Source: Globisporangium splendens
Taxonomy: Eukaryota > Oomycota > Peronosporomycetes > Pythiales > Pythiaceae
Direction: 5' to 3'
Length of the DNA: 64,000 nt
Assembly (NCBI GenBank): GCA_006386115.1
Contig: VFIW01000061.1
Span: forward strand, 124,001-188,000
Part shown: positions 30,721-40,289 of the stretch, one piece after another
Numbering within the stretch: the first letter of the stretch is position 1
How the letters are laid out: every line of letters begins with the position of its first letter
The notes under the pieces: model-generated
Database searches by the model: none
What the model saw: only the letters and a program-made list of their open reading frames with translations
What the model was told of the DNA's origin: nothing
Made by a program: the position numbers and the translations under genes

Positions 30721-32097
30721 TCAGCATATTGACGTGTGTGCATCTGAACTTGAAGGGTCCATAGTTGCGAAGTCGTTGTGAGCGCTTTCTGCACGGACCT
30801 TTTGTAAGAATGCACTCTCCACTAATTGATGGAGGAAACTAATATCTTCCTCGATCCCTGCCATCACACAACTCAGCAGCGCGTTCGCTTTCTGTGGATG
30901 AATCAGACCACCCTCTCTACTTTTGGGGATAATCTGCATGCAGGATTGCAGAACCGTAATCGAAGTGTCCGAACCTTCAGGTCCCGGGATACTGTTGACC
31001 GCTATCCAACCGGTTTCTTTCGTGAACGTGCCACCAAGATCCTTCTCACCGTCGGACTGAGACGTCCATACGAACACGAACCGGTCTTGCATAAAATACC
31101 GCCGCATCGCCATTGTGAGCACGACGCCGCTGTTCTCTGTCGTCGCTTTGCTCATCACACGGTAGTTGACAACGAACGTATCATCGGGGCGATCCGTGCA
31201 GGGGTGGGAATATGCGTTGTCCTTGTGGTGCCACTTGCGCATTGCCTCCCACAACAATTTGGCCATCAGAGCCGCTGGAATAGGAGATACGCCTACGTTG
31301 AAAAGCTCAATGTATGGCGTGCCTGCCTCACCATCACCATGGCTCCGCGTCCTGTTCTTGATAAACGATCTTGACTCCATCAGGTTCTCATTCAATCCAT
31401 TGGCGCAGAAAACAGCATCCATGTCTGCATACGCAACATCCAAACGGTCGAGAAGCGCTTCGCATGTTTCCGACAGCTGCGCATCGCCTTGATCCATACA
31501 AATCCGCAACTTTGGGGGGCCGTGCTTATAGTTTGGCAGCTTCAACAGCGACGGAGAGCCGGTCGCGTACAGAGCAAGTCGGTCGGTGGTATTGAAAATG
31601 TCAAACAGCATGGTCTTGAGCTTCTGGTTCTCTGCTTCCGTGATCTCACGTAGCTGTCGCTGGCGATCGGCGATGCGCTGCCAAGACGCAAGCACAATCT
31701 GCCGCTTGTGAACTGTTGAGCTGTTGCTTTGCTGAAGCGACGCGAGCTGCGCCTCCAACTCGACGGCGACCTTGCGCAGTGCGTTCAACTCGTTCTTCAC
31801 TTTCTCAAGCGACTGGATGCGTTTCTTCACCACGCCTGGCTTGGTTTCACGTCGAGTCCCTGGTGTAGCAACGGCCATTTTTCCTCCCCACGGGTGGTGC
31901 GTGACGTTGCCTCGGGGCACCATGGGCGACTCGGCGGCAAACGCGGTCGCGTCCAGCGTGTCGAGGAGGTCTTCAGTCTCCGCGAGCAGCACGTTCTCGT
32001 CCACGGCGTCCATGCTCGGTCGGCCGAAAGCAGCAATGGCGTTGTGACGCAGCCACGCTTCGCCCTTCTGTCCGTTGACGCCGTCCGTGGCTGGCAT
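30721..32097 (-). CDS. M96/START-like family protein, group A (inverted-duplication copy 1)
   Basis: 458 aa from ATG 32097 (MPATDGVNGQKG); the frame is open upstream to 32253, but that part reads like promoter sequence. MDAVDENVLLAETEDLLDTL at about 29-48. Basic block KKRIQSLEKVKNELNALR near 87-104, in which the usual RDK is replaced by LEK. START-like region: RLDVAYADMDAVFCANGLNE (about 218), YIELFNVGVSPIP (about 259), RPDDTFVVNYRV (about 301), MRRYFMQDRFVFVWTSQSDG (about 327), FTKETGWIAV (about 355). From residue about 20 to the last 30 residues it is almost identical to the plus-strand gene at 38.9 kb; the tail (HQLVESAFLQKVRAESAH) diverges. Runs opposite to its left neighbours. Confidence 0.85.
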   Translation of the reverse strand: MPATDGVNGQKGEAWLRHNAIAAFGRPSMDAVDENVLLAETEDLLDTLDATAFAAESPMVPRGNVTHHPWGGKMAVATPGTRRETKPGVVKKRIQSLEKVKNELNALRKVAVELEAQLASLQQSNSSTVHKRQIVLASWQRIADRQRQLREITEAENQKLKTMLFDIFNTTDRLALYATGSPSLLKLPNYKHGPPKLRICMDQGDAQLSETCEALLDRLDVAYADMDAVFCANGLNENLMESRSFIKNRTRSHGDGEAGTPYIELFNVGVSPIPAALMAKLLWEAMRKWHHKDNAYSHPCTDRPDDTFVVNYRVMSKATTENSGVVLTMAMRRYFMQDRFVFVWTSQSDGEKDLGGTFTKETGWIAVNSIPGPEGSDTSITVLQSCMQIIPKSREGGLIHPQKANALLSCVMAGIEEDISFLHQLVESAFLQKVRAESAHNDFATMDPSSSDAHTSIC

Positions 32098-33304
32098 CGT
32101 AAGCAGCTCTTCGTCGTCGTCGCCGTTTTGCTGAATGATTGTTCGAGAGCTCCAGCAGGCTCGTTTACGATTAGGATTACACATCCCACCAATCACAGAA
32201 AATAAGCACGAGGTGCATCGACATAGACAGGCCATTTTGCACAGAATGCACATGGCAGCAAAAAAGTACAGATGCTAGCCCTACCCGCAAGGTCGCTGAA
32301 CGCTATCTATTTGGGACTCATACAAGTAATACATTTAGAAGACCTACCCTCAAAATGGAAAGTCGCTGAACGCCATCTTAGTGCAACGCTCCGGAAGCTT
32401 TATTTAGCATCTTGGATTAAAAACCAGTTTAACGAGCAATAAAGTGAGTGCTAACACCACAGCTAAAAAGCTGAGTATTGAACGGAATGGTTTCTCGTGC
32501 AGCCGATGTGATTTCGTTGCCGCTACTACTTCTCTTTCGTTCGCACAGGAGGTCAGGGTGGTGACGTTTGCTTTATGACACTGAAAGCCCCAGTTGTTGC
32601 CCTTAATGTCCAGATGAGTGCTTGCTCAGACATTGCACAGGGTAGACAAGATTGCGAGGAAGTCTCACGACTGAACTGGTTCATCCTGTTCAGGCTTTGT
32701 CATATGGCGACGTACATTCATTTCGCCCTGCTGGCAGTTGCAAACACTACGTCGCGCCGAATGAACCATTCGCCACAGAGCGTGGGGGCAAACAGCGATC
32801 TATTTAGGAGAGGGCAAAGTGCAATGCCAAACGCACACTGCGCTAATGTGTGCAGGTATTTGCGAGTTGCCATCTCTGAGCTCTGGCAAAAGGTGATGTT
32901 GGAGACCTTTTTTGTGTGTGTTTTGATCGACACTGCGGCTTGATTCAATCGGATGCCTCACTTCATTCACATGAACCCACTGTCATCTGATACGAGCGCG
33001 TTTCACGGGGTATTCGAAGGCAGTGGCGTCGCAAAATGGAGGATCGACTGTGCGCATGTCTCCGTCAAAGTGTGAGCCCGCTCTGTCACCGATTGCTTTC
33101 CAAAAGCCACCAAGTACAAAGATCTACCTAGTCGAGACGCCAAACGGCGCGTGTGTGCATCGACTCTGACGTCGTAATTTGTTCTACGAGTTTCTTTTCG
33201 GCTGAGCTGGATGAGGATACCCCATTCAGTATGCTTTTCCCTCTCAACCATCATGAATCACGTATATTTTCTTGACAAAATGGCTTGCGAGTGTCTGGTG
33301 TACC
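32098..33304. other. Intergenic, about 1.2 kb
   Basis: AAAATAAGCACG (promoter-like element on the minus strand) occurs at 32199-32210, upstream of the 30.7 kb gene. Two copies of an AGTCGCTGAACGCYATCT-type element lie at about 32290 and 32353. ORFs at 32575-32948 on both strands have no recognisable domain. Confidence 0.35.
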
Positions 33305-34675
33305 TTACGGATTCGTAGAAAAATCGGTTCCACAGTGAGCGCCTTCAGAATGCATCATTCGGAGAATCGCATTCTCGACCATTTGATGGATGAACGTCAC
33401 ATCTTCTTCGAACACCGACATCACATAATTCAGCAACGCATTCGCTTTCTTCGGATGCACCGGACCTTCTTTTCTACTCTTTGGGAAAACGTGCATGCAC
33501 GATTGCAGAACTGTCATGGGAGGTCCCAAAGCTTCAGGTCCAGGGATACTGCTCATCGCCAGCCACCCAGTCTCCTTTGTGAACGCGTCAGCAAGATCCT
33601 TCTCACCGTCGGACTGAGCTGCCCACACAAACACGAACCGGTCTCGCATAAAATACCGACGCATCGCCAACGTGAGGACGACGCTGCTGCTTTCCGTAGA
33701 TGATGAGTTCGTCGCATGGTGGTTGACAACGAACGTATCGTTTGGGTGATCGGTGCACGGATGGGAGTAGGCATTGTCCTTGTGATGCCACTTGACCATT
33801 GCTTCCCACGTCATTTTGGCCATCAGAGCCGCCGGAAATGGAGTGACTCCTACATTCACCAGCTCAACATACTGCGTGCCCGAATCTTCGCCTCCATGAT
33901 CGAGCTTCTTGTACTTGACAAATGACCAGTGTTTTACTACATGCTCGTTCAACCCATTCATGTGGAAAACAGCATCCATATCTGCATATGCCACGTCCAA
34001 ACGGTTGAGAAGCATCTCGCAAGTCTCCACCAGCCGCGCGTCCCCTTGTTCGAAGGAAATCCGCATCTTCGGAGGGCCGTGAGTGTAGTTGGGCAAATTC
34101 GGCAGCGCCAACACGGATGAAGAGTCAGCACTTGTTGAGTACTGTGCAAACTTTTCCGGCGCGTTAAGAATTTCAAATATCATCGTCTTGAGTTTCTGGT
34201 TCTCTGCTTCCGTGCGCTGCAGTAGTTGCCGTTGCCGATGAGCGATGCGCTGCCATGACTCGGACAAAATTTGCTTCTTCGTCACCACTGAGCTGTGGCT
34301 CTGCTGCAGCGATGCGAGCTGCGCCTCCAAGTTGAAGGAGGCTCTGTGCAGCGCGGCCAGTTCGTGCTTCAGTTTCTCGAGGGACTGCATGCGTTTCTTC
34401 TTCACGCGTTGTGTTGTACCGTGGTCCAAACCTGGTGCTGATGCTATTAGTGTTGCTGGTCGCACTTCTCCTCCCCAGTGGTAGTATGTGATGCTGCTTG
34501 CAGAGACCACGGGCGATGCAGCGCCAAACGCGGTCGCGTCCAGCGTCGCGAGGATGTCCTCGGTCTCCGCGAGGAGCACATTCTCGTCCACGGTGTCCAT
34601 ACTCAGTCGGTCGGAAGTAGCGATGGCGCCGTGGCGCGACCACGCGTCGCTCGTTGGTTCATTCACGCTGTCCAT
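33305..34675 (-). CDS. M96/START-like family protein, group A
   Basis: 456 aa from ATG 34675 (MDSVNEPTSDAWSRHG). Acidic helix MDTVDENVLLAETEDILATL at about 24-43. Basic segment KKKRMQSLEKLKHELAALHR near 90-109, with the LEK variant as in the 30.7 kb gene; RQRQLLQRTEAENQKLKTM near 155-173. START-like region: RLDVAYADMDAVFHMNGL (about 228), YVELVNVGVTPFP (about 270), HPNDTFVVNHHA (about 312; RPDD becomes HPND), MRRYFMRDRFVFVWAAQSDG (about 340), FTKETGWLAM (about 367). C-terminal helix FIHQMVENAILRMM. Co-oriented with the 30.7 kb gene. Its 5' flank is interrupted by the 230-bp inverted repeat at 34.78-35.01 kb. Confidence 0.85.
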   Translation of the reverse strand: MDSVNEPTSDAWSRHGAIATSDRLSMDTVDENVLLAETEDILATLDATAFGAASPVVSASSITYYHWGGEVRPATLIASAPGLDHGTTQRVKKKRMQSLEKLKHELAALHRASFNLEAQLASLQQSHSSVVTKKQILSESWQRIAHRQRQLLQRTEAENQKLKTMIFEILNAPEKFAQYSTSADSSSVLALPNLPNYTHGPPKMRISFEQGDARLVETCEMLLNRLDVAYADMDAVFHMNGLNEHVVKHWSFVKYKKLDHGGEDSGTQYVELVNVGVTPFPAALMAKMTWEAMVKWHHKDNAYSHPCTDHPNDTFVVNHHATNSSSTESSSVVLTLAMRRYFMRDRFVFVWAAQSDGEKDLADAFTKETGWLAMSSIPGPEALGPPMTVLQSCMHVFPKSRKEGPVHPKKANALLNYVMSVFEEDVTFIHQMVENAILRMMHSEGAHCGTDFSTNP

Positions 34676-34779
34676 GGCGCAGCTCTTCGTTTTCGCCGCA
34701 ATGATTAAGACACCGTCTGAAAAATAAGGAACTCGGCTGTAAACAGAGTGTGAGGTGTCTGAGTGGCTGCAGATTGTTA

Positions 34780-35012
34780 TTCGTGCCTCGTCCACAGCTG
34801 CGATTTTCATCTGAAACCTGCCTTTGCTGTGCTAGTTTTTACAACTCATCAACCTAGCTTTTATTTTCAAATTCAGATGGAGAGACAAACGTGGGGTGGT
34901 TAGGGTCCGTCGCCATCTGGATTTGAACTTAAAAGTTAGATTGATGAGTTATAAAAACTAGCACTGCAAAGGCAGGTTTCAGATGAAAATCGCAGCCGTG
35001 GACGAGGCACGA
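34780..35012. repeat. Inverted repeat, about 100-bp arms, 32-bp loop
   Basis: The left arm 34780-34880 (TTCGTGCCTCGTCCACAGCT ... CAGATGG) is repeated as its reverse complement at 34913-35012 (CCATCTGG ... AGCCGTGGACGAGGCACGAA) with about 90 percent identity by eye. It would fold into a long hairpin. It lies about 100 bp upstream of the ATG of the 33.3 kb gene. No terminal duplication or transposase is evident; a MITE-like element or a local inversion-duplication are both possible. Confidence 0.85.
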
Positions 35013-36916
35013 ACGTGCGAAAAAAACGCATTAAGATAGGACCAAGCACACAACACGATGCACTCCGCTCGCTAGAAAGACTGTGGCGTAGATTCCTGCC
35101 GCGTACCATGTTCAGCTTGCTATTGATTACTCTAGTGCTCAGCTTAGAATTGTTATCTCCGTAAATCTCTGGTCATTCAGAAGTATCTCGTCGACGATTT
35201 ACCAGATTGGGAGGGTTGCTGCTTTGATCACATGATGATCCAGGCACCGATAAGAAAACATCTGTTGGGTACTGATACCAATCGTAATTGATGATGGCAA
35301 GAATGATTTGTCCAGGGGTGATCGAAGCCTCGAGATACAGTCCGCCATCTTTTCCATCGAGAGTCTCGATGACGGCATGGCGCACTTCGAACGTCTGATC
35401 TGTTTGGACTGGACAGTATCCAGCAATGATGAGCACGCGTCGGGCGTTGTTTCTAACACAAACATTTTGCTTTTAAGTTGACCGTGAGGGCACAGCCCGA
35501 CATTTCGGTAACTAGCTGCAAATTGCTCGGGTATCGACAACTGTAGTGCTGTCGTCCTGAAGTACGTTTACAATAGATACCTAAGCTATTTGGAGCGGGC
35601 TAGAGTTGCTGGGGTAGTCGATCTGATGTGCGGATTGGAGTTGTGCTTGGGGTAGTAAGTTTGGTTGGTTTTATTCTTCTCCATAGCCCAAGGCTGGTGC
35701 ATATCCGGATAGACCGTAAACGTCCTTGTGTAGGCATTACTGAAGTACATTACGTTACGCTGAAAGCGTTGTGTAGGCATTCGATTGCTCCACTCAGTTC
35801 AGCAACGACTTAACAATGAGAGGAGTGTATTGACTGGTTGGATCCTTATTATACCCATTCATCAGCATTGCACGTAAGTATCCGCAGCAGGACTGGATCG
35901 TGGAGAGCGACCATATTTTGTTCTCAGCCAGAAGGCGCCATGAAGAGTTGAAACCTATTTCACAGCGCCACTACTTCTGTTCTCGAGTTGTTCCAAGTTG
36001 ACCCGACTGCACCAAGTGTTCAGGTGAGGTGGTAGAAAAAGAGACTTCCTTGTTAATTCGGATGGCATCCATACGGCATTCTCGTCACAGCCGCCATATC
36101 GTTTGGATCTCACACTGCATCACTGTCGGGATTTGATGCAAATCTCTTGACACAAATTCATCGTTTTTCGTGGACTCGATGTCACTGAGCGAGGTGCAGA
36201 TGCTGACGCCAGGCGGATTACATATCATAATATCGCACAAAATAAGCACGTTTGGACGGCACGGACGGCCAAAATCACGTCATGGAGGGACACAAACACA
36301 GGTGCACCCCACCCACCCAAGTAGAAAGTTGATGAATGCCACTGAGCCGTGCGCACAGTTGCCGCTTTCAAATCGCTCGACATCCGCATGATTTGCTGTT
36401 ATCCACCAGGTACTTGAAGTATCCTAGTTGCGGTGTTGAAACCACAAGGTCACCTTATTTGCAGGGCAACAACAGAATTGTTGGATTGCCTGCATCGCAA
36501 AGAAAATACGGCGATGAGAACACCGTTAAGGGCTGAGGCACATGCTAGTGCCGACCTGAAGCATGGATCAATTGGAGCGACTTTTGTATAGAGTGCGGAG
36601 TAGCTCTTGTCGTTATGACAGCATAAGATTTTCGGGCTGGAAATCCCGCAAGTCGTCTGGCTTGACTCGAGAAAGAGGCACCAGCAATGAGCAACCAATC
36701 CACCTGTTGACTATTTCCTTGTGTCCCCGATTCGACGATTTGCCAATGAAATACAATGACAGAGGTGCTACAGCTGATAAGGGTGTTGACAGCATTAACA
36801 ATGAAAGGTATCCAGTGCTATCTCAGGTTTGAAGTACACACTTTTAAAGCAATCAGGTAAAACAGGGTATTAAATATTTGTATGTGCTGTGTCGTGCATT
36901 CTGTGCAGAATTAATT
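35013..36916. other. Long intergenic, about 1.9 kb
   Basis: A minus-strand ORF at 35173-35436 (87 codons; GQIILAIINYDWYQYPTDVF) looks protein-like but is isolated and unrecognised. A copy of the AAAATAAGCACG element lies near 36239-36250. Nothing else is supported. Confidence 0.35.
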
Positions 36917-36930
36917 CGTGCTTATTTTTC
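36917..36930 (+). promoter_or_regulatory. CGTGCTTATTTT element upstream of the 37.0 kb gene
   Basis: CGTGCTTATTTTTC lies 70-83 bp upstream of the ATG. Similar elements sit at comparable distances upstream of the 30.7 kb (minus; 32199-32210) and 38.9 kb (38809-38820) genes, and flanking bases (TAATCCT downstream) are also shared, marking a common promoter for this subgroup. Confidence 0.45.
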
Positions 36931-36999
36931 GGGACGAGTTGTAAAAAGTAATCCTCAAATCGCGCTCACTTTGAGAATCGACTACTTGGGCTGACAATT

Positions 37000-38379
37000 A
37001 TGGACGGCGAAAACGGGACGAGACGCGAAATGGGACCGTGCCACGCCAGCTTCGACCGACTGAGCATGGACGCAGTGGACGAGAACGTGCTCCTCTCCGA
37101 GACCGAAGGCCTCCTCGCCACGCTGGACGCGACTGCATTTGCTGCGGCGTCACCGCTCGTCCCCAGAGGCAGCGTCACGTGCCACCAATGGGATCAATGG
37201 GACCGAGAAGCGTCCGTTGCTCCAAGACCGCCATGTGATGTGAAACAAGGCACGGGAAAGAAGCGCATCCAATCCGTGGCGAAAACGAAGCACGAATGCG
37301 CCGCACTGCGCAAGGTCACTGTCGAGTTAGAGGCGCAACTGATGGAGCTGCAGCAAAGAAACAACTCCGCCGTTCACAAGCAGCAACTTCTCCAAACAGC
37401 TTGGCGAGACATCGCCGATCGGCAACGGCACCAACGAAGGCTCACGGAAGCAGAGAACCAGAAACTCAAGACCATGCTGTTCGAGATCTTCAACGCGCCC
37501 GAGAGGTTTGCCGAGTACGCGGTCAGCGCTGCAGGTTCTTCGTTACCGTTGGCGTTGCCAAACTACAACCACGGTCCTCCAAAGATAAGCATTTGTCTTG
37601 AACCAAGCGACTTGCGGGTGTTGAAAGCATGCGAGATGCTTCTCAGCCGTTTGGATGCTGCCTACGCAGACATGGAAGCCGTTTCCCACACCAACGAATT
37701 AAGCACGCAAGGAACCGAGTCCAGTTCGTTTTTCAAGAACAAAACACTGTACAGCAGCAGTGGCGAGATGTATGTTGAGCTTCTGAAGGTCGACGTAGCC
37801 CCAATCCCAGCGGCTCTGATGGCCAAACTGTCGTGGGAGGCAATGCGCAAGTGGCACCACAAGGACAACGCATACTCCCACCCCTGCACGGATCGCCCAG
37901 ACGACACGTTTGTCGTCAACTACCGTATGGCGAGCGCAGCAACGACGGAGAATAGCAGTGTCGTGCTCGCGTTGGCGATGCGTCGATATTTCATGCAAGA
38001 CCGGTTCGTGTTCGTATGGACGTCTCAGTGCGACGGTGAGAAGGATCTCACTGACATGTACACGAAGGAAACCGGGTGGTTGGCGATCAGCACTTTTGCA
38101 GGACCGGCAGGCTCGGGATCTCCGATCACTGTACTGCGATCTTGCTTTCAGATTTTCCCTCATAACAGAAAAAATGGCCCGATGCAAGCCAAGAAAGTGA
38201 ATGCGCTGCTGAATTGTGTGATGTCGGGGTTCGAAGAAGATGTGACTTCCATTCATCGAATGGTGGAGAGTGAGTTCCTGAAAATGATGCGAATGGAGAG
38301 CACCTGCTCTGGCAACGACTTCGCCACGATGAACCCATACGCTCCCCTGCCGTTGTGCCGACGCAGTAGATTGACCTGA
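37000..38379 (+). CDS. M96/START-like family protein, group A
   Basis: 459 aa, starting MDGENGTRREMGPCHASF. Acidic helix MDAVDENVLLSETEGLLATL at 23-42. Basic block KKRIQSVAKTKHECAALRK near 87-105, where Cys replaces the core Leu of the first heptad. RQRHQRRLTEAENQKLKTML near 146-165. START-like region: RLDAAYADMEAVSHTNEL (about 219; the otherwise constant VF is VS), YVELLKVDVAPIP (about 258), RPDDTFVVNYRM (about 298), MRRYFMQDRFVFVWTSQCDG (about 327), YTKETGWLAI (about 355). Between about 37800 and 37920 the DNA is nearly identical to the 38.9 and 30.7 kb genes, although the rest is clearly diverged, which suggests a conversion tract. C-terminal helix IHRMVESEFLKMM. Confidence 0.85.
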   Translation: MDGENGTRREMGPCHASFDRLSMDAVDENVLLSETEGLLATLDATAFAAASPLVPRGSVTCHQWDQWDREASVAPRPPCDVKQGTGKKRIQSVAKTKHECAALRKVTVELEAQLMELQQRNNSAVHKQQLLQTAWRDIADRQRHQRRLTEAENQKLKTMLFEIFNAPERFAEYAVSAAGSSLPLALPNYNHGPPKISICLEPSDLRVLKACEMLLSRLDAAYADMEAVSHTNELSTQGTESSSFFKNKTLYSSSGEMYVELLKVDVAPIPAALMAKLSWEAMRKWHHKDNAYSHPCTDRPDDTFVVNYRMASAATTENSSVVLALAMRRYFMQDRFVFVWTSQCDGEKDLTDMYTKETGWLAISTFAGPAGSGSPITVLRSCFQIFPHNRKNGPMQAKKVNALLNCVMSGFEEDVTSIHRMVESEFLKMMRMESTCSGNDFATMNPYAPLPLCRRSRLT

Positions 38380-38888
38380 GCGAAGTGAGAACTGAAAGAG
38401 ATGCCATGTGGTGTTTATTTTTGAGTAATGCATGTCATATGAATGCTCTAGTTGAACGCGGTGTGAGGGTGAATCCTGGACAAGTCCTGCTCAATTGGAC
38501 TCTCTTGTGTCTAACCTCGACGTGTTTGCAACGTAGTAATACGGCAAGAGGAAGCGTCATAGGAAGAGAGAGATCTTCAAATCAACTCAGCAGGCTGATA
38601 GAGTTCAAAAACACTTTCACAGCACGGTAATTCACCAATATTTTCGCTGCTGCTTCGATAAGGACTTTGGAGCTCCGAATTACAGTCCGTTTTACGTCAG
38701 ATGGCGTCCAGCGAATTTCAAGCAAATCGCGGCACGTGATTGTGTCGCTCAAGATGGCGTTCAGTGGCTCACCTGCGTCTGCTGTACTGTTTATGACCGC
38801 GTTCGCGAGAGCTTATTTTGTGCACTGGCCATAATTTGTAATCCTCCACCAAGTGCCAAATTCGAATTGATCTTATCATTCGAGAGCA
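38380..38888. other. Intergenic, about 510 bp
   Basis: Contains GAGCTTATTTTG (38809-38820), the shared upstream element of this subgroup, 70-80 bp before the next ATG. No gene. Confidence 0.35.
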
Positions 38889-40289
38889 ATGGCGAAAAGA
38901 ACCAAGAGCTCCAAGAAAGCCGACGTAGCGCAAGCGCGTCCGCTCCATGGCGCCATTGCTGCTTTCGGCCGACCGAGCATGGACGCCGTGGACGAGAACG
39001 TGCTGCTCGCGGAGACTGAAGACCTCCTCGACACGCTGGACGCGACCGCGTTTGCCGCCGAGTCGCCCATGGTGCCCCGAGGCAACGTCACGCACCACCC
39101 GTGGGGAGGAAAAATGGCCGTTGCTACACCAGGGACTCGACGTGAAACCAAGCCAGGCGTGGTGAAGAAACGCATCCAGTCGCTTGAGAAAGTGAAGAAC
39201 GAGTTGAACGCACTGCGCAAGGTCGCCGTCGAGTTGGAGGCGCAGCTCGCGTCGCTTCAGCAAAGCAACAGCTCAACAGTTCACAAGCGGCAGATTGTGC
39301 TTGCGTCTTGGCAGCGCATCGCCGATCGCCAGCGACAGCTACGTGAGATCACGGAAGCAGAGAACCAGAAGCTCAAGACCATGCTGTTTGACATTTTCAA
39401 TACCACCGACCGACTTGCTCTGTACGCGACCGGCTCTCCGTCGCTGTTGAAGCTGCCAAACTATAAGCACGGCCCCCCAAAGTTGCGGATCTGTATGGAT
39501 CAAGGCGATGCGCAGCTGTCGGAAACATGCGAAGCGCTTCTCGACCGTTTGGATGTTGCGTATGCAGACATGGATGCTGTTTTCTGCGCCAATGGATTGA
39601 ATGAGAACCTGATGGAGTCAAGATCGTTTATCAAGAACAGGACGCGGAGCCATGGTGATGGTGAGGCAGGCACGCCATACATTGAGCTTTTCAACGTAGG
39701 CGTATCTCCTATTCCAGCGGCTCTGATGGCCAAATTGTTGTGGGAGGCAATGCGCAAGTGGCACCACAAGGACAACGCATATTCCCACCCCTGCACGGAT
39801 CGCCCCGATGATACGTTCGTTGTCAACTACCGTGTGATGAGCAAAGCGACGACAGAGAACAGCGGCGTCGTGCTCACAATGGCGATGCGGCGGTATTTTA
39901 TGCGAGACCGGTTCGTGTTCGTATGGACGTCTCAGTCCGATGGTGAGAAGGATCTTGGTGGCACGTTCACGAAAGAAACCGGGTGGATAGCGGTCAACAG
40001 TATCCCGGGACCTGAAGGTTCGGACACTTCGATTACGATTCTGCAATCCTGCATGCAGATTATCCCCAAAAGTAGAGAGGGTGGTCTGATGCATCCACAG
40101 AAAGCGAACGCGCTACTGAGTTGTGTGATGGCGGGGATCGAGGAAGATATCAGTTTCCTCCACCAAATGGTGGAGGCTGCGTTCCTGGAAATGGTGCGCT
40201 CAGAGAGGCGGTCAGAGAGCACTCATCCCGGCGACGATTTTGCGAATGTGAACCGTAGAAGCGCGGAGGCTCACACGTCATTGTGCTAA
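38889..40289 (+). CDS. M96/START-like family protein, group A (inverted-duplication copy 2)
   Basis: 466 aa. Its N-terminal 20 residues (MAKRTKSSKKADVAQARPLH) are Lys-rich and unlike the 30.7 kb copy. From there to about residue 425 the two proteins differ at only a few positions (MRDRF versus MQDRF, TILQ versus TVLQ, GLMHP versus GLIHP). Family landmarks: DENVLLAETEDLLDTL (about 35-50), KKRIQSLEKVKNELNALR (about 95), RLDVAYADMDAVFCANGL (about 221), RPDDTFVVNYRV (about 305), FTKETGWIAV (about 360). The C-terminus has its own tail (HQMVEAAFLEMVRSERRSES ... SAEAHTSLC); the final Ala-His-Thr-Ser-x-Cys is shared with the 30.7 kb gene. Confidence 0.87.
   Translation: MAKRTKSSKKADVAQARPLHGAIAAFGRPSMDAVDENVLLAETEDLLDTLDATAFAAESPMVPRGNVTHHPWGGKMAVATPGTRRETKPGVVKKRIQSLEKVKNELNALRKVAVELEAQLASLQQSNSSTVHKRQIVLASWQRIADRQRQLREITEAENQKLKTMLFDIFNTTDRLALYATGSPSLLKLPNYKHGPPKLRICMDQGDAQLSETCEALLDRLDVAYADMDAVFCANGLNENLMESRSFIKNRTRSHGDGEAGTPYIELFNVGVSPIPAALMAKLLWEAMRKWHHKDNAYSHPCTDRPDDTFVVNYRVMSKATTENSGVVLTMAMRRYFMRDRFVFVWTSQSDGEKDLGGTFTKETGWIAVNSIPGPEGSDTSITILQSCMQIIPKSREGGLMHPQKANALLSCVMAGIEEDISFLHQMVEAAFLEMVRSERRSESTHPGDDFANVNRRSAEAHTSLC

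Noticed and set aside
32098..32253. N-terminal extension of the 30.7 kb gene (Cys-rich MCILCKMACLCRC)
   Set aside because: The DNA aligns with the promoter region of the 37.0 kb gene, so it is upstream sequence that happens to be open.
32575..32948. Overlapping ORFs of 122 and 76 codons
   Set aside because: No domain, no homology to the array, and both strands are open to a similar extent; probably chance.
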